Below, piece by piece: positions 10,239-18,468 of a stretch of DNA of 64,000 nucleotides. The DNA comes from UBA2970 sp965221075 (GTDB taxonomy: Bacteria; Verrucomicrobiota; Verrucomicrobiia; Limisphaerales; AAA164-E04), in contig OZ244865.1 in NCBI GenBank assembly GCA_965221075.1, positions 1,674,001-1,738,000 of the forward strand, given 5' to 3'. The notes beneath the pieces were generated by a model. The model did not search any database and was not told where the DNA came from. It was given only the letters and a program-made list of their open reading frames with translations. Each line of letters starts with the position of its first letter. Position 1 is the stretch's first letter. A program made the translations under genes and the position numbers.

Positions 10239-11258
10239 TCACAGCAGGGAGTCCTGTCCGGGGGGGCGCCCTGAGCCCAGGCCCAGCTTTCGGTAGCTTC
10301 TCTGGGTGGCGGTGCGGCCCTGGGGGGTGCGCTTCAGGTAGCCCTCCATGATCAGGAAGGGCTCGTAGACCTCCTCCAGGGTGTCCGGCTCCTCGCCCAC
10401 CGCCACCGCCAGCGAGTTGAGCCCCACCGGCCCGCCGTCGAAGCGGTGCAGGATCGCCTCCAGGATGCGCTTGTCCATCTCGTCCAGGCCGTCCTGGTCG
10501 ATCTCCAGCAGGGAGAGCCCCCGGCTGGCCACCTCGGCGGTGATCCTTCCGTCGTGGCGGACCTGGGCGTAGTCCCGCACCCGGCGGAGCAGGTTGTTGG
10601 CGATCCGGGGCGTGCCCCGGCTGCGCCGAGCCACCTCCATGGCTCCCTCCTCCTCGATCGGCGCCTTGATCAGGCCCGCCGAGCGCAGGGTGATCTCCCG
10701 GAGCTCCTCGGCGGTGTAGTAGTCGAGCCGCTCACGTATGGGAAACCGGGAGAGCAGCGGGCTGGAGAGGAGCCCGCTGCGGGTGGTGGCCCCGATCAGG
10801 GTGAAGTAGGGCAGCTTGAGGCGGACGCTGCGGGCGTTGGGTCCCTGATCGATGATGATGTCGAGCCGGAAGTCCTCCATCGCGGTGTAGAGGTACTCCT
10901 CGACCGCCTTCTGGATCCGGTGGATCTCGTCGATGAAGAGCACGTCGCCGGCGTCCAGGCTGGTGAGCAGGCCGGCCAGGTCCCCCGGCTTCTCGATCGC
11001 CGGGCCGCTGGTCACCTTGATGTCGCTTTCCATCGCCCTGGCGATGATGTGGGCCAGGGTGGTCTTGCCCAGGCCCGGCGGCCCGTTGAGCAGGACGTGG
11101 TCCAGGGGCTCGCGGCGCTCCCTGGCCGCGTCCACCCCGATCTGGAGGCGCTCCTTGACCTTTCCCTGCCCCGAGAACTCGGGAAAGGCCAGGGGCCGGA
11201 TCGAGAGATCCAGCTTGGGATCGGGTCGGTTGAGGGTGTCCGCCTCCCGCTGGGCCAT
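10239..11258 (-). CDS. ruvB: Holliday junction branch migration ATPase RuvB
   Basis: 339 residues from the ATG at 11258 (MAQREADTLNRPD), which matches the usual RuvB length; an upstream ATG-initiated extension adds only a proline-rich tail without family similarity. Diagnostic segments are the Walker A GPPGLGKTTLAHI, Walker B LFIDEIHRI, sensor 1 IGATTRSGLLSSPLLSRF, the RGTPRIANNLLRRVRDYA winged-helix linker, and the C-terminal EPFLIMEGYLKRTPQGR. RuvB hexamers drive branch migration with RuvA and hand the junction to RuvC in recombinational repair. ruvA and ruvC are not adjacent. The upstream gene on the same strand encodes a lytic transglycosylase, 40 nt away. Confidence 0.97.
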   Translation of the reverse strand: MAQREADTLNRPDPKLDLSIRPLAFPEFSGQGKVKERLQIGVDAARERREPLDHVLLNGPPGLGKTTLAHIIARAMESDIKVTSGPAIEKPGDLAGLLTSLDAGDVLFIDEIHRIQKAVEEYLYTAMEDFRLDIIIDQGPNARSVRLKLPYFTLIGATTRSGLLSSPLLSRFPIRERLDYYTAEELREITLRSAGLIKAPIEEEGAMEVARRSRGTPRIANNLLRRVRDYAQVRHDGRITAEVASRGLSLLEIDQDGLDEMDKRILEAILHRFDGGPVGLNSLAVAVGEEPDTLEEVYEPFLIMEGYLKRTPQGRTATQRSYRKLGLGSGRPPGQDSLL

Positions 11259-11298
11259 GGGGCGTCGAGGTTGGGGCAGGGCGCCGGGTCCGGGCAAG

Positions 11299-11865
11299 TC
11301 AATCCCTCGGGGAGAAGTCCTCCTGGTAGCGCCGCTTGCGCTCCAGCACCGAGAGCACGTACTGGCGGGTGGAGGGGTAGCCGATCCGGTCGATGAACTG
11401 GGAGGAGTTGGTGCGGGCGCCGCCCTCGATCCAGGAGAGGGTCCGGCTCCTGCCGGCGTTGTAGCTGCTCAGGGCGTAGGGGAGGGGATCGTCGCAGTGG
11501 GAGAAGGCCCGGAGCATCTTGGCCAGGTAGTAGCTCCCGGCCAGGGTGTTGGTGGCGGGGTCGTAGAGGTGCTCGGGGACGAAGTCCTCCAGGCCGTTGG
11601 CGTCGGACCATTCGTAGGCGGCCGGCTCCATCAGCTGCATCAGGCCGATCTCGCCGGAGGATCCCCGGGCCAGGGGATCGAAGCGGCTCTCCTTCCACAC
11701 CACCGCCTTGACCAGGGCCGGATCCAGCTGATGGGCCCAGGCCGCGGTCCGGATCTCGTAGTCGAAGGCCCCCTCCCGGTCCCGGCGCTTCTTCCAGTGG
11801 AGCCACAGCCCCAGGGAGGTGGTGAGCAGCAGGGAGGAGAGGATGGCCGCTCCTATCAGCTTCAC
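11299..11865 (-). CDS. Soluble-type lytic transglycosylase (SLT/GH23 domain)
   Basis: 188 residues: an N-terminal membrane anchor or signal (LIGAAILSSLLLTTSLGLWLHW), then a compact SLT domain. The catalytic Glu is in VVWKESRFDP, followed by GSSGEIGLMQLMEPAA and LPYALSSYNAGRSR, all hallmark GH23 motifs. It cleaves peptidoglycan glycan strands with formation of 1,6-anhydro-muramyl ends, acting in the periplasm. It is short for the family and has no additional binding domain. Together with ruvB it forms a probable two-gene transcription unit. Confidence 0.9.
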   Translation of the reverse strand: MKLIGAAILSSLLLTTSLGLWLHWKKRRDREGAFDYEIRTAAWAHQLDPALVKAVVWKESRFDPLARGSSGEIGLMQLMEPAAYEWSDANGLEDFVPEHLYDPATNTLAGSYYLAKMLRAFSHCDDPLPYALSSYNAGRSRTLSWIEGGARTNSSQFIDRIGYPSTRQYVLSVLERKRRYQEDFSPRD

Positions 11866-11944
11866 GCAGGCAAGCTAGGGGCCGCGGTCCGGGGATTCAA
11901 TCCCGCTCGGAGCCGGGCGGCTCCATGGGACGCAGTCCCCTGCG

Positions 11945-13411
11945 CTACGGAGCCAGTCCGGGATAGGCGGAGGCCAGGTCCAGGCCGTCGCCGTGCTCCT
12001 CCTGCAGGGCGAGCAGGCGAGCGAAGAGCCGCCGCATCCGCTCCCTCTGCTCCGGGCGCTCCGCCAGGTCGTGCTCCTCGTGCGGATCGGCGGCGTGGTG
12101 GTAGAGCCTCTTGACGCCCAGCTGGGGATAGAGGACGAGCTTCCAGCCGTCGGCCCGGATCGCCCGCTGGGTCTCCAGGTAGGCTCCGTAGACCGCCTTC
12201 TCCCGCTCCTCCTCCCTCTCCTCCCGGACCAGGGGGAGCAGGGACTCGAACTCAACCCCCTCCCTCTCGTCGTCTCCGGCCAGGTCCAGGCAGGTGGCCA
12301 TCAGGTCCTGAAGCTGGACGGGCTCGGAGATCCGGGTCCCGGGGCGCGCTCCGGGACCGGCGATCAGGAAGGGGACGCGCAGCGAGTGGTCGTACATGTT
12401 CTGCTTGCCGAGAAGCCCGTGGTGCCCGACGGCCAGGCCGTGGTCGGCGGTGTAGATGATCCAGGTGTCCTCCCTGAGGCCCAGGGCCTCCAGCTCCTTG
12501 AGGATCCGGCCGATCTGCCGGTCCAGGTGGGTGATGATGGCGTAGTACTCCCGGCGGTGGACCCTCACCGCGTGCTCGGTGCGGGGATGGACCGCCAGCG
12601 CCTCGTCGCGCAGGCCGGGATGGAGCCCCGAGGTGTTGTGGGGGTAGCTGGGGAGGAAGGGAATGGGCAGGGCGACGCTCTCCAGGGGATAGAGGTCGAG
12701 GAATTCCTGGGGGCTCTGGCGGGGATCGTGGGGAGCGTTGAAGGCCAGATACATGAAGAACGGCCTTCCCTCGTCCCGCTTGCCCCCGGCGTCCCTCAGG
12801 AAGGCGATGGCGTCGTCGGCCAGCACCTCCGACCAGTGCCTGCCGCCCTCCCAGAAGCCCCGGAACCTGGGATCGGCGGGATCCCATTCGTCGGGCTGCC
12901 CTTCCACCGGACGGTTGTAGCCCACCGGGCGCGTGTCCCGGGGCATGCCCGGCCGGACATTGACCACATGGTCGAAGAGCTGCTCCGGCCGGATCCCCAC
13001 GTGCCACTTGCCGGTGAAGTAGGTCTCGTAGCCCTGCGACTTCATGCGCCGGGGCCAGGTGGTGCGCAGGAAGGCCTCCCGGGGCTCGGGCTCCTGCTGG
13101 CCCAGGCCGCGGAAGGTCCGGCTGAGGGCATGGGCCCGCCACAGGGTCTTCCCGGTCACCAGCATGGTCCGCGAGGCCACGCACACCGCCCCGCTCCAGG
13201 ATCCCATGTTGAAGCAGTGGGTGAACTGGGCTCCCTCCGAGGCCAGGCGGTCCAGGTGGGGGGTGATCACCTGCGGATCGTCGTTGGGATCCAGGGTGTC
13301 GTAGGCCTGGTCGTCGGCGAAGATGAAGACGATGTTGGGACGCCCGTCGCCGGCCAGGGCCGGGCCGGCGGCCCAGGGCAGCGCCATCAGGCAGAGGAGG
13401 AGTCGGCTCAT
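11945..13411 (-). CDS. Sulfatase (S1 family), exported
   Basis: 488 residues from the ATG at 13411, which gives a clean signal peptide (MSRLLLCLMALPWAAGPALAG). It continues with RPNIVFIFADDQAYDTLDPN (metal-binding Asp pair) and has the formylglycine site GAVCVASRTMLVTG, a C-x-A-S-R variant, then FTGKWHVG and IYTADHGLAVGHHGLLGKQN. The C-terminus has the usual WKLVLYPQLG...RLYHHAADPHE segment. The arrangement resembles choline- or iduronate-type sulfatases, but the substrate cannot be assigned. The frame stays open to 13669 and beyond without family features. It stands alone on the minus strand, upstream of a long gene-free stretch. Confidence 0.92.
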   Translation of the reverse strand: MSRLLLCLMALPWAAGPALAGDGRPNIVFIFADDQAYDTLDPNDDPQVITPHLDRLASEGAQFTHCFNMGSWSGAVCVASRTMLVTGKTLWRAHALSRTFRGLGQQEPEPREAFLRTTWPRRMKSQGYETYFTGKWHVGIRPEQLFDHVVNVRPGMPRDTRPVGYNRPVEGQPDEWDPADPRFRGFWEGGRHWSEVLADDAIAFLRDAGGKRDEGRPFFMYLAFNAPHDPRQSPQEFLDLYPLESVALPIPFLPSYPHNTSGLHPGLRDEALAVHPRTEHAVRVHRREYYAIITHLDRQIGRILKELEALGLREDTWIIYTADHGLAVGHHGLLGKQNMYDHSLRVPFLIAGPGARPGTRISEPVQLQDLMATCLDLAGDDEREGVEFESLLPLVREEREEEREKAVYGAYLETQRAIRADGWKLVLYPQLGVKRLYHHAADPHEEHDLAERPEQRERMRRLFARLLALQEEHGDGLDLASAYPGLAP

Positions 13412-14133
13412 GGAAGGGGAGACTAGGGAAGCGGAGCGGGCCGATGCACCCCAAAAGCCGGCTGCGAGCGGAATCGGCCGGGCAAGCGTCTCCGATCCGC
13501 ATGCATATACCGTCCCTGCGCGCCTGCAGGGCTTCGGCTTCCGCCAAGCGCTCCCGGATGGCAGCAGGAAGCTGGCGACGGAGATTCCCCGGAGGAAGTC
13601 TTCCGGATCGCCGCGCCAAGCCCTGGCGCCATTGTCCGGCCATGCATGCCTGGAACCTTCCCTTCGCATGGCCGGCGGACCTTCCCGCCTCGGCCCTTCC
13701 CCGGATCAGGAAGGTCGGGCGGTGCGGGAGCACAGGGACGGGAGAGCTCGATGAGGCGTACCGGAGGGCGGGCTCGGCGATCCAGGCGGATGCGGCATGC
13801 CGTCGAGCCATTTTCCTTGCGAGCCGGCAGATCCGGAACGGAATGCCGGATCGGGGCGTCGGGAAGCTGGACGGAAGGTCCCCTGAAGCCCCCTCCTCCG
13901 GACAGCATTGCCAGCGCCTCGGGGTTGCCTGGCCTGCCGGCGGGATCCGGTATCCGCCCGAGGAAGGATGGGATGCGGGGCCATGCATCGATCGGGAGGG
14001 ATCCGGACTGCTGGAGAGGGCCCGGGGACAGCAAGGCTCTTGCGATGGGGGGTGGACAAGCCCCGGCCGGGCGCTTGAATTCCTGGCCAGTCGGTAACCC
14101 CCGATCCCCAAGGCCCGTCTTACAGCCAACACT
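13412..14133 (+). other. Long spacer without a supported gene, hairpin-rich
   Basis: About 720 bp between two divergently transcribed genes. Open frames exist on both strands, but their products are low-complexity Arg/Pro/Ser/Gly with no family features. There are several inverted repeats: GATCCGG/CCGGATC around a 9-nt loop at 13830-13852, GACCTTCC (13678) with GGAAGGTC (13709), and the palindrome CGGCATGCCG. This could hold promoters for both flanking genes, an RNA, or a decayed gene. Confidence 0.5.
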
Positions 14134-15255
14134 ATGAAACGCCTGCTGCTCTGCTCGCTTCTGCTCACGCCCGTGCTTCCGGCTTCCCTGATGGCGGTCG
14201 CGGCCCCTCGGCCGGATCCCTCCCGGTTGGAGTCCGGCCTTCCGGCTACCCTGGGAGAGCAGCTCGGCCTGGAGCGGCAGGACGCGATGCTGCTGGCCAT
14301 GGCAGGCGGCCCCGACGCCGACAGGGAGAGAGACCGGGAGCACGGCGAAGGTGCTCATGGGCAGGAAGGGGACAGGGATCGGGACCATGGCGAGGAAGCG
14401 GAGCGCGAACGTGGACGGGAGCGGGATCGGGAGCGTGGCGAGGAATCCGGACGCGATCGGGAAGGAGAGAGGGGCAGGGAGCGTGGCGATGGGGATCGGG
14501 ATCCCGAGGTGGTGCGGGAAGGATTCCGCCGCATGGCCGAGGAGCGGATCCGGGAGGCCCGTGAGCGAGCCATGGAGCGCAGACCGGGCGGTGCCAGGCG
14601 CCCTGTTCCCGGAAGCGGGAGGTGGCGGGAACGTGGCGGAGAGGATCGGGGATTCGGGGAAGCTCGGGAGAGCATGCGCGAAATGATCGAGGAACGGGCG
14701 AGGGAGGAGGTCCGTGATGGAGCCAGGTCTCGGCGGCCCGGCGGAGCCTGGCGGCTCCCCCCCTGGGCGCAGAGGTGGCGGGAGCATGAAGCGGCCGGCC
14801 CTGCTTTCAAGGAACGGATGAGGGAAGTCCATGAGCGGATGAGGGAGGTCCGTGAGGAAGCCATGGAGCGGGCGATGTTCGAAGGACGTCCGATGGGGGA
14901 GATCGGGGAGCGCTTCCGCGAGATGCGGGAGGCGGCCGATCGCCTGAGGCGGGAGAACGAGGAGCTGCGCGGCCTGGTGGAGAGGCTTCGCAGGGAAGGA
15001 GCGGAGAAGAGCGAGCAGCTGGAGCGTCTGAGGGAGGTGGTCGGGGAGCTGGAGTCGGCGGGCGCATCGCTCGAATTCCGGGAGCGTGAGCTGGATCTCA
15101 GGGACGACGAGCTGGATCTCCGGGAACGCGAGATGAAGGCCAAATGGGAACTGGCGGCGAAGGAGACGGAACTGGCCAAGCGTGCGCTTGAGCTCGAGGA
15201 GCAGAAGCTCGAGATCCAGCGGGAGTGGGCCCGGCTCAAAGGAGTCGTGGACTGA
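14134..15255 (+). CDS. Exported, extremely charged coiled-coil protein
   Basis: 373 residues. An N-terminal signal peptide (RLLLCSLLLTPVLPASLMAVAA) suggests export. Residues about 60-120 are a nearly uninterrupted run of Arg/Glu/Asp/Gly in ER, DR, GE and RD dipeptides (for example DRERDREHGEGAHGQEGDRD). The middle holds REARERAMERRPGGARRPVP and a similar REEVRDGARSRRPGGAWRLP. From about residue 235 to the end there is a long coiled coil (DRLRRENEELRGLVERLRRE; AKETELAKRALELEEQKLEI). No enzymatic domain is visible. It could be a structural or scaffold protein of the cell envelope. The ATG at 14134 is chosen because it yields the signal peptide. The base sequence is repetitive (cgggagcg/gggatcgg), so slippage or length variation is plausible. 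Confidence 0.75.
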   Translation: MKRLLLCSLLLTPVLPASLMAVAAPRPDPSRLESGLPATLGEQLGLERQDAMLLAMAGGPDADRERDREHGEGAHGQEGDRDRDHGEEAERERGRERDRERGEESGRDREGERGRERGDGDRDPEVVREGFRRMAEERIREARERAMERRPGGARRPVPGSGRWRERGGEDRGFGEARESMREMIEERAREEVRDGARSRRPGGAWRLPPWAQRWREHEAAGPAFKERMREVHERMREVREEAMERAMFEGRPMGEIGERFREMREAADRLRRENEELRGLVERLRREGAEKSEQLERLREVVGELESAGASLEFRERELDLRDDELDLREREMKAKWELAAKETELAKRALELEEQKLEIQREWARLKGVVD

Positions 15256-15291
15256 GGAAGCGGACGCGGCCTCCCAGGCTCGAGGATCCCT

Positions 15292-15319
15292 GCCCCGCTC
15301 CGGCGCGCCGGTGCGGGGC
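15292..15319 (+). terminator. Strong hairpin after charged-protein gene
   Basis: GCCCCGC-T-CCGGCG followed directly by CGCCGG-T-GCGGGGC, a 28-nt near-perfect inverted repeat beginning 36 nt after the stop and followed by TCTTCGCTTC. A short T-containing tail fits an intrinsic terminator, although there is no long T-run. Confidence 0.6.
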
Positions 15320-15862
15320 TCTTCGCTTCGGCCCGGCAAGGGCTCCGTGTCGTTCGAGGCCGAGAACGGCCTTTAGTGCTCCTGGAGACTTGCTCCGTGG
15401 GCGCTGATGCTTTTGCCGCTGTTTCTGCCGGACCGTTCTGGGAAGTCGCCGGATCGGGGCTTGCGTCTGCGGGATTGCAGGTCGAAGCCTGCTGCTGGCT
15501 CGAGGTGTCGGCTGCCTGAAAAGGAACCGGCCTCCATGGCCTGGAGGCGATTTCCGCTCGGACCTCTCTCTGCCGCCCAGGACGGCTGGTGGACACCGGC
15601 AGCTTCGAGCCCGCCGGAACAAGCTCCAAGAAGAACTCCCGGAGCTCCAGGAGGGACAGGGCTTCAACTGCCAGGTCGCGGCTGCCGAGGGTATCGGCGG
15701 CTCCGGGAGCAGGGCGGGCAGGGGAGTTCCTCGAATGGACCGCTGCCCCCCGAGGGGCAGCAGAACGCGGGTGAACAGCCCGCTCCCGCAGCGCCGATCC
15801 GCCTGATTGGCGGCTGCAGCCTGCCGGAGGGACGGTCTTCCTCCCGGCCGATGCCGCCCCGG
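15320..15862 (+). other. Spacer between convergent genes, no supported gene
   Basis: About 540 bp with no convincing coding frame. It holds two more perfect hairpins: GCCTCCA/TGGAGGC with a 5-nt loop (15530-15548) and GCTGCCCC/GGGGCAGC with a 4-nt loop (15742-15761). The second could terminate transcription of the convergent minus-strand sulfatase. Otherwise I see nothing I can name. Confidence 0.5.
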
Positions 15863-17257
15863 TCAGTTGCCAGGTACGGAGGCGGGGCGCTGCCAGGGGA
15901 CGCGCCCGGCTGACTGGATGTGCCTCATGAGCTCGCTGTTGAGCTGGCGGTAGAGCCCGGGCTCGCTCTGGGCCAGATCGGCGCTTTCGGCCGGATCGTC
16001 CTCCAGGTTGTAGAGCTGGAACATCTCGAAGGGGGTGTTCTGGACCAGTTTCCACGGCCCCCTGCGGTAGGCGTAGTAGTCCCGGCCCCGGTAGCGCATT
16101 CCGCCCTCGCGCCTCACCCAGACCAGGGATCTGTCGAGTCCGGGCTGCTCCTGGCCCAGCAGGGTGGGAACCAGCGAGATGCCGTCGATGTCCTCGGGAG
16201 GGGCCACGCCCGCGATCTCGCAGAGGGTGGGGTAGAGGTCCATGGTGATGCCCACCGCGTTGGAGCGGCTTCCTGGGGGGATCACTCCGGGCCAGGATGC
16301 TCCGAAGGGCACCCGGATCCCGCCCTCGTACATGTCCTGCTTGCCTCCCCGGAGATCGCCGCAGCGGCCGCCCACGTTGAGCTGGCCCCCGTTGTCGCTG
16401 GTGAAGATCACCAGGGTGCTGCGGCGCTGCCCGTTGCGCTCCAGGGCGTCAAGCACCTGGCCGATGCCGTGGTCCATGTGCTCGATCAGGGCCACCAGCC
16501 GGGCCCGCTGGCCGGACATGCCGGGATGGCGCGCCCTCGTCCTCTCCAGCCAGTCGTCGGGAGGCTGGATCGGGGTGTGCGGGGCGTTGTAGGAGAGGTA
16601 GAGGAAGAACCGCCTGCCGTCCCGGCGGCGCTCGTCGAGATAGTCGATCGCCCACCGGCTGAAGAGGTCGGTGGCGTGTCCCTGGGGCGAGATGGTCCGC
16701 CCGTCGTCCCTCATGTAGTTGTTCCCGTGCCTGCGGTGGTGGTAGTAGTCGTCCATCATGTCGCCCAGGAATCCGTGGAAGCGGTCGAAGCCCCGCTCCA
16801 GCGGGGTGTTGGGCGACTCCAGACCCAGGTGCCACTTGCCTACCAGGGCCGAGTGGTAGCCCCTCTCTTCCAGCGCCTGGGGCAGGAGCCGGGCCGAGGG
16901 ATCCAGGAAGCCCCAGTCGTTGGCGGCGTGGGTGCGGATCACTCCGGGGACTCCCGCCCGGTCGGGATAGCGGCCGGTGAGCAGGGCCGCGCGGGTGGGG
17001 GAGCAGACCGGACAGTTGGCGTAGAAGCTGTCCATGCGCAGGCCCGAGGCGATGAGCCGGTCGATGTGGGGGGACTCCAGATCCCCGGCTCCGTAGGAGG
17101 AGAGGTCCCCGTAGCCCAGATCGTCCACCAGGATCACCACCAAGTTGGGAGGATCCCCGGGCAGTTCGGCGGCCGGGCAGGGGAGCAGGGCGGCTGCCAG
17201 GAGGGCCAGGAGGTTAGCGGGCCGGATTCTCGTACCAGACGATTCCCAGGTTCTCAT
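15863..17257 (-). CDS. Sulfatase (S1 family), exported
   Basis: 464 residues from the ATG at 17257 (MRTWESSGTRIRPANLLALL), with a hydrophobic signal LLALLAAALLPCPAAELPG. The core reads PNLVVILVDDLGYGDLSSYG, then the canonical formylglycine site CPVCSPTRAALLTGRYP (C-S-P-T-R), ALVGKWHLGLES, and FTSDNGGQLNVGGRCGDLRG. The C-terminal RGPWKLVQNTPFEMFQLYN completes the family pattern, resembling arylsulfatase A or GalNAc-6-sulfatase types. The gene start lies 44 bp inside the end of the FG-GAP protein gene upstream, in a different frame, so translation is probably coupled. Substrate unknown. Confidence 0.93.
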   Translation of the reverse strand: MRTWESSGTRIRPANLLALLAAALLPCPAAELPGDPPNLVVILVDDLGYGDLSSYGAGDLESPHIDRLIASGLRMDSFYANCPVCSPTRAALLTGRYPDRAGVPGVIRTHAANDWGFLDPSARLLPQALEERGYHSALVGKWHLGLESPNTPLERGFDRFHGFLGDMMDDYYHHRRHGNNYMRDDGRTISPQGHATDLFSRWAIDYLDERRRDGRRFFLYLSYNAPHTPIQPPDDWLERTRARHPGMSGQRARLVALIEHMDHGIGQVLDALERNGQRRSTLVIFTSDNGGQLNVGGRCGDLRGGKQDMYEGGIRVPFGASWPGVIPPGSRSNAVGITMDLYPTLCEIAGVAPPEDIDGISLVPTLLGQEQPGLDRSLVWVRREGGMRYRGRDYYAYRRGPWKLVQNTPFEMFQLYNLEDDPAESADLAQSEPGLYRQLNSELMRHIQSAGRVPWQRPASVPGN

Positions 17258-18437
17258 GTTCCTCGCAGGCGATGATGTCCAGATCGCCGTCGAGGTCCAG
17301 ATCCGAGGCCTCGATGCGGTCGAACTTGCTCCCTCGGGGACCGGAGATGTCCCGGATCTCCCTAACCACCGCGCCGTCCAGCAATTGGCTCCCCTCGATC
17401 CAGAACACTCCGATCCTGCCCTCGGAGGCACCCTCGCAGCTGGCCACCAGATCCCGCAGCCCGTCCCCGTCGACATCCGCCAGGCACACTCCCTTGGCCC
17501 GGCCCACGTTCGCCTCCAAGTCCAGGGAGAGGCTGCTCCATTCGGGAAGGGAGCCGGCGCTGGAGGCGAACAGGTGGATCCTGTGCGGCTTGGAGCTGGC
17601 CGCCACCTCCATGCGCCCCGTGTCCGGATCCTTCAGGAAGTCCAGGAACATCGCCTCCTCGCCCGTGGCCCCGATGCGGCGCTCCCTCCAGTCGCCCTCC
17701 CCTCCGGGGTTCTCCAGCCAGAGCACGCCCGGGGTGGCCCCGCGGCGGTCCGAGGCCAGTATGTCGGCGTCGCCGTCCGAGTCCACATCGGCCTCCCTCA
17801 GGGACATGATCCAGCCCGCCTGGTAGAGCGGACGCAGGACGAAGCTGTCCAGATCCCGGGTCGGAGCCGGAGCGGAGAGGAGGCTGATCGAGGCGCCGGG
17901 CCCCTTGGATCCGACCGCCAGCCGCAGGGGGCCGCCGGGAGGGCCGGGCAGGGCCATGGCGAACATCCACGACTGCTTCCCCTTGGAGGCGGGAACGGCC
18001 TGGGTGCGCCACAGCGAGGGATCGTTCCAGCCGTCCCCCCTGCCTGGGGCCCAGTGCACGAAGTGGGAGCGGGTCCGTCCCTCGCAGCTGCTGAGGACGT
18101 CCATGCGCCCGTCCCCGTCGATGTCGACGAAGAGGGCGTCCTCGGGAGAGGCGATCCGGCCCGCAACCACCCGGGGCCAGGGCTCCCGCACCGCCTCCGG
18201 GCCGGGGTGCAGGTAGGCCCTCGCCTGGCCTCCCTCCTCCCATCCGGTGGCCAGATCCGGAAGCCCGTCGCCGTTGATGTCGGCCAGCCGGACCCCGTCG
18301 GCCCCCCGGGAGCCGTCGTCGATGGTGTGGGACTTCCAGGCGGCCTGCCCGGGCGGGCCGGCGGACGCCAGCAGCCACAGGAACGCGCCCAGGGCGAGGC
18401 CCGGCCGGCGGGGCGAGGTCGTGGATCGGAGGACCAT
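17214..18437 (-). CDS. Exported FG-GAP/VCBS repeat protein
   Basis: 407 residues from the ATG at 18437, with a signal peptide (LALGAFLWLLASAGPPGQAA). Calcium-binding DxDxDG loops recur through the protein: LADINGDGLPDLATG, FVDIDGDGRMDVLSS, EADVDSDGDADILAS, LADVDGDGLRDLVAS and SDLDLDGDLDIIACEE. This is the FG-GAP/VCBS beta-propeller pattern found in secreted or surface proteins. The C-terminus (LGIVWYENPAR) is typical of this group in PVC bacteria. It overlaps the downstream sulfatase gene by 44 bp and begins 31 nt after the acs stop, so the three may form one operon. A glycan-binding or scaffold role is possible but not shown. Confidence 0.88.
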   Translation of the reverse strand: MVLRSTTSPRRPGLALGAFLWLLASAGPPGQAAWKSHTIDDGSRGADGVRLADINGDGLPDLATGWEEGGQARAYLHPGPEAVREPWPRVVAGRIASPEDALFVDIDGDGRMDVLSSCEGRTRSHFVHWAPGRGDGWNDPSLWRTQAVPASKGKQSWMFAMALPGPPGGPLRLAVGSKGPGASISLLSAPAPTRDLDSFVLRPLYQAGWIMSLREADVDSDGDADILASDRRGATPGVLWLENPGGEGDWRERRIGATGEEAMFLDFLKDPDTGRMEVAASSKPHRIHLFASSAGSLPEWSSLSLDLEANVGRAKGVCLADVDGDGLRDLVASCEGASEGRIGVFWIEGSQLLDGAVVREIRDISGPRGSKFDRIEASDLDLDGDLDIIACEEHENLGIVWYENPAR

Positions 18438-18468
18438 GCGGCGTTGGTCGGTCCGTCGCCCGCTGGCC

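Noticed and set aside
14355..16055. A 566-residue Ser/Arg-rich frame on the minus strand.
   Set aside because: Shadow of the repetitive charged gene at 14134-15255, whose plus-strand frame has a signal peptide and coiled coil.
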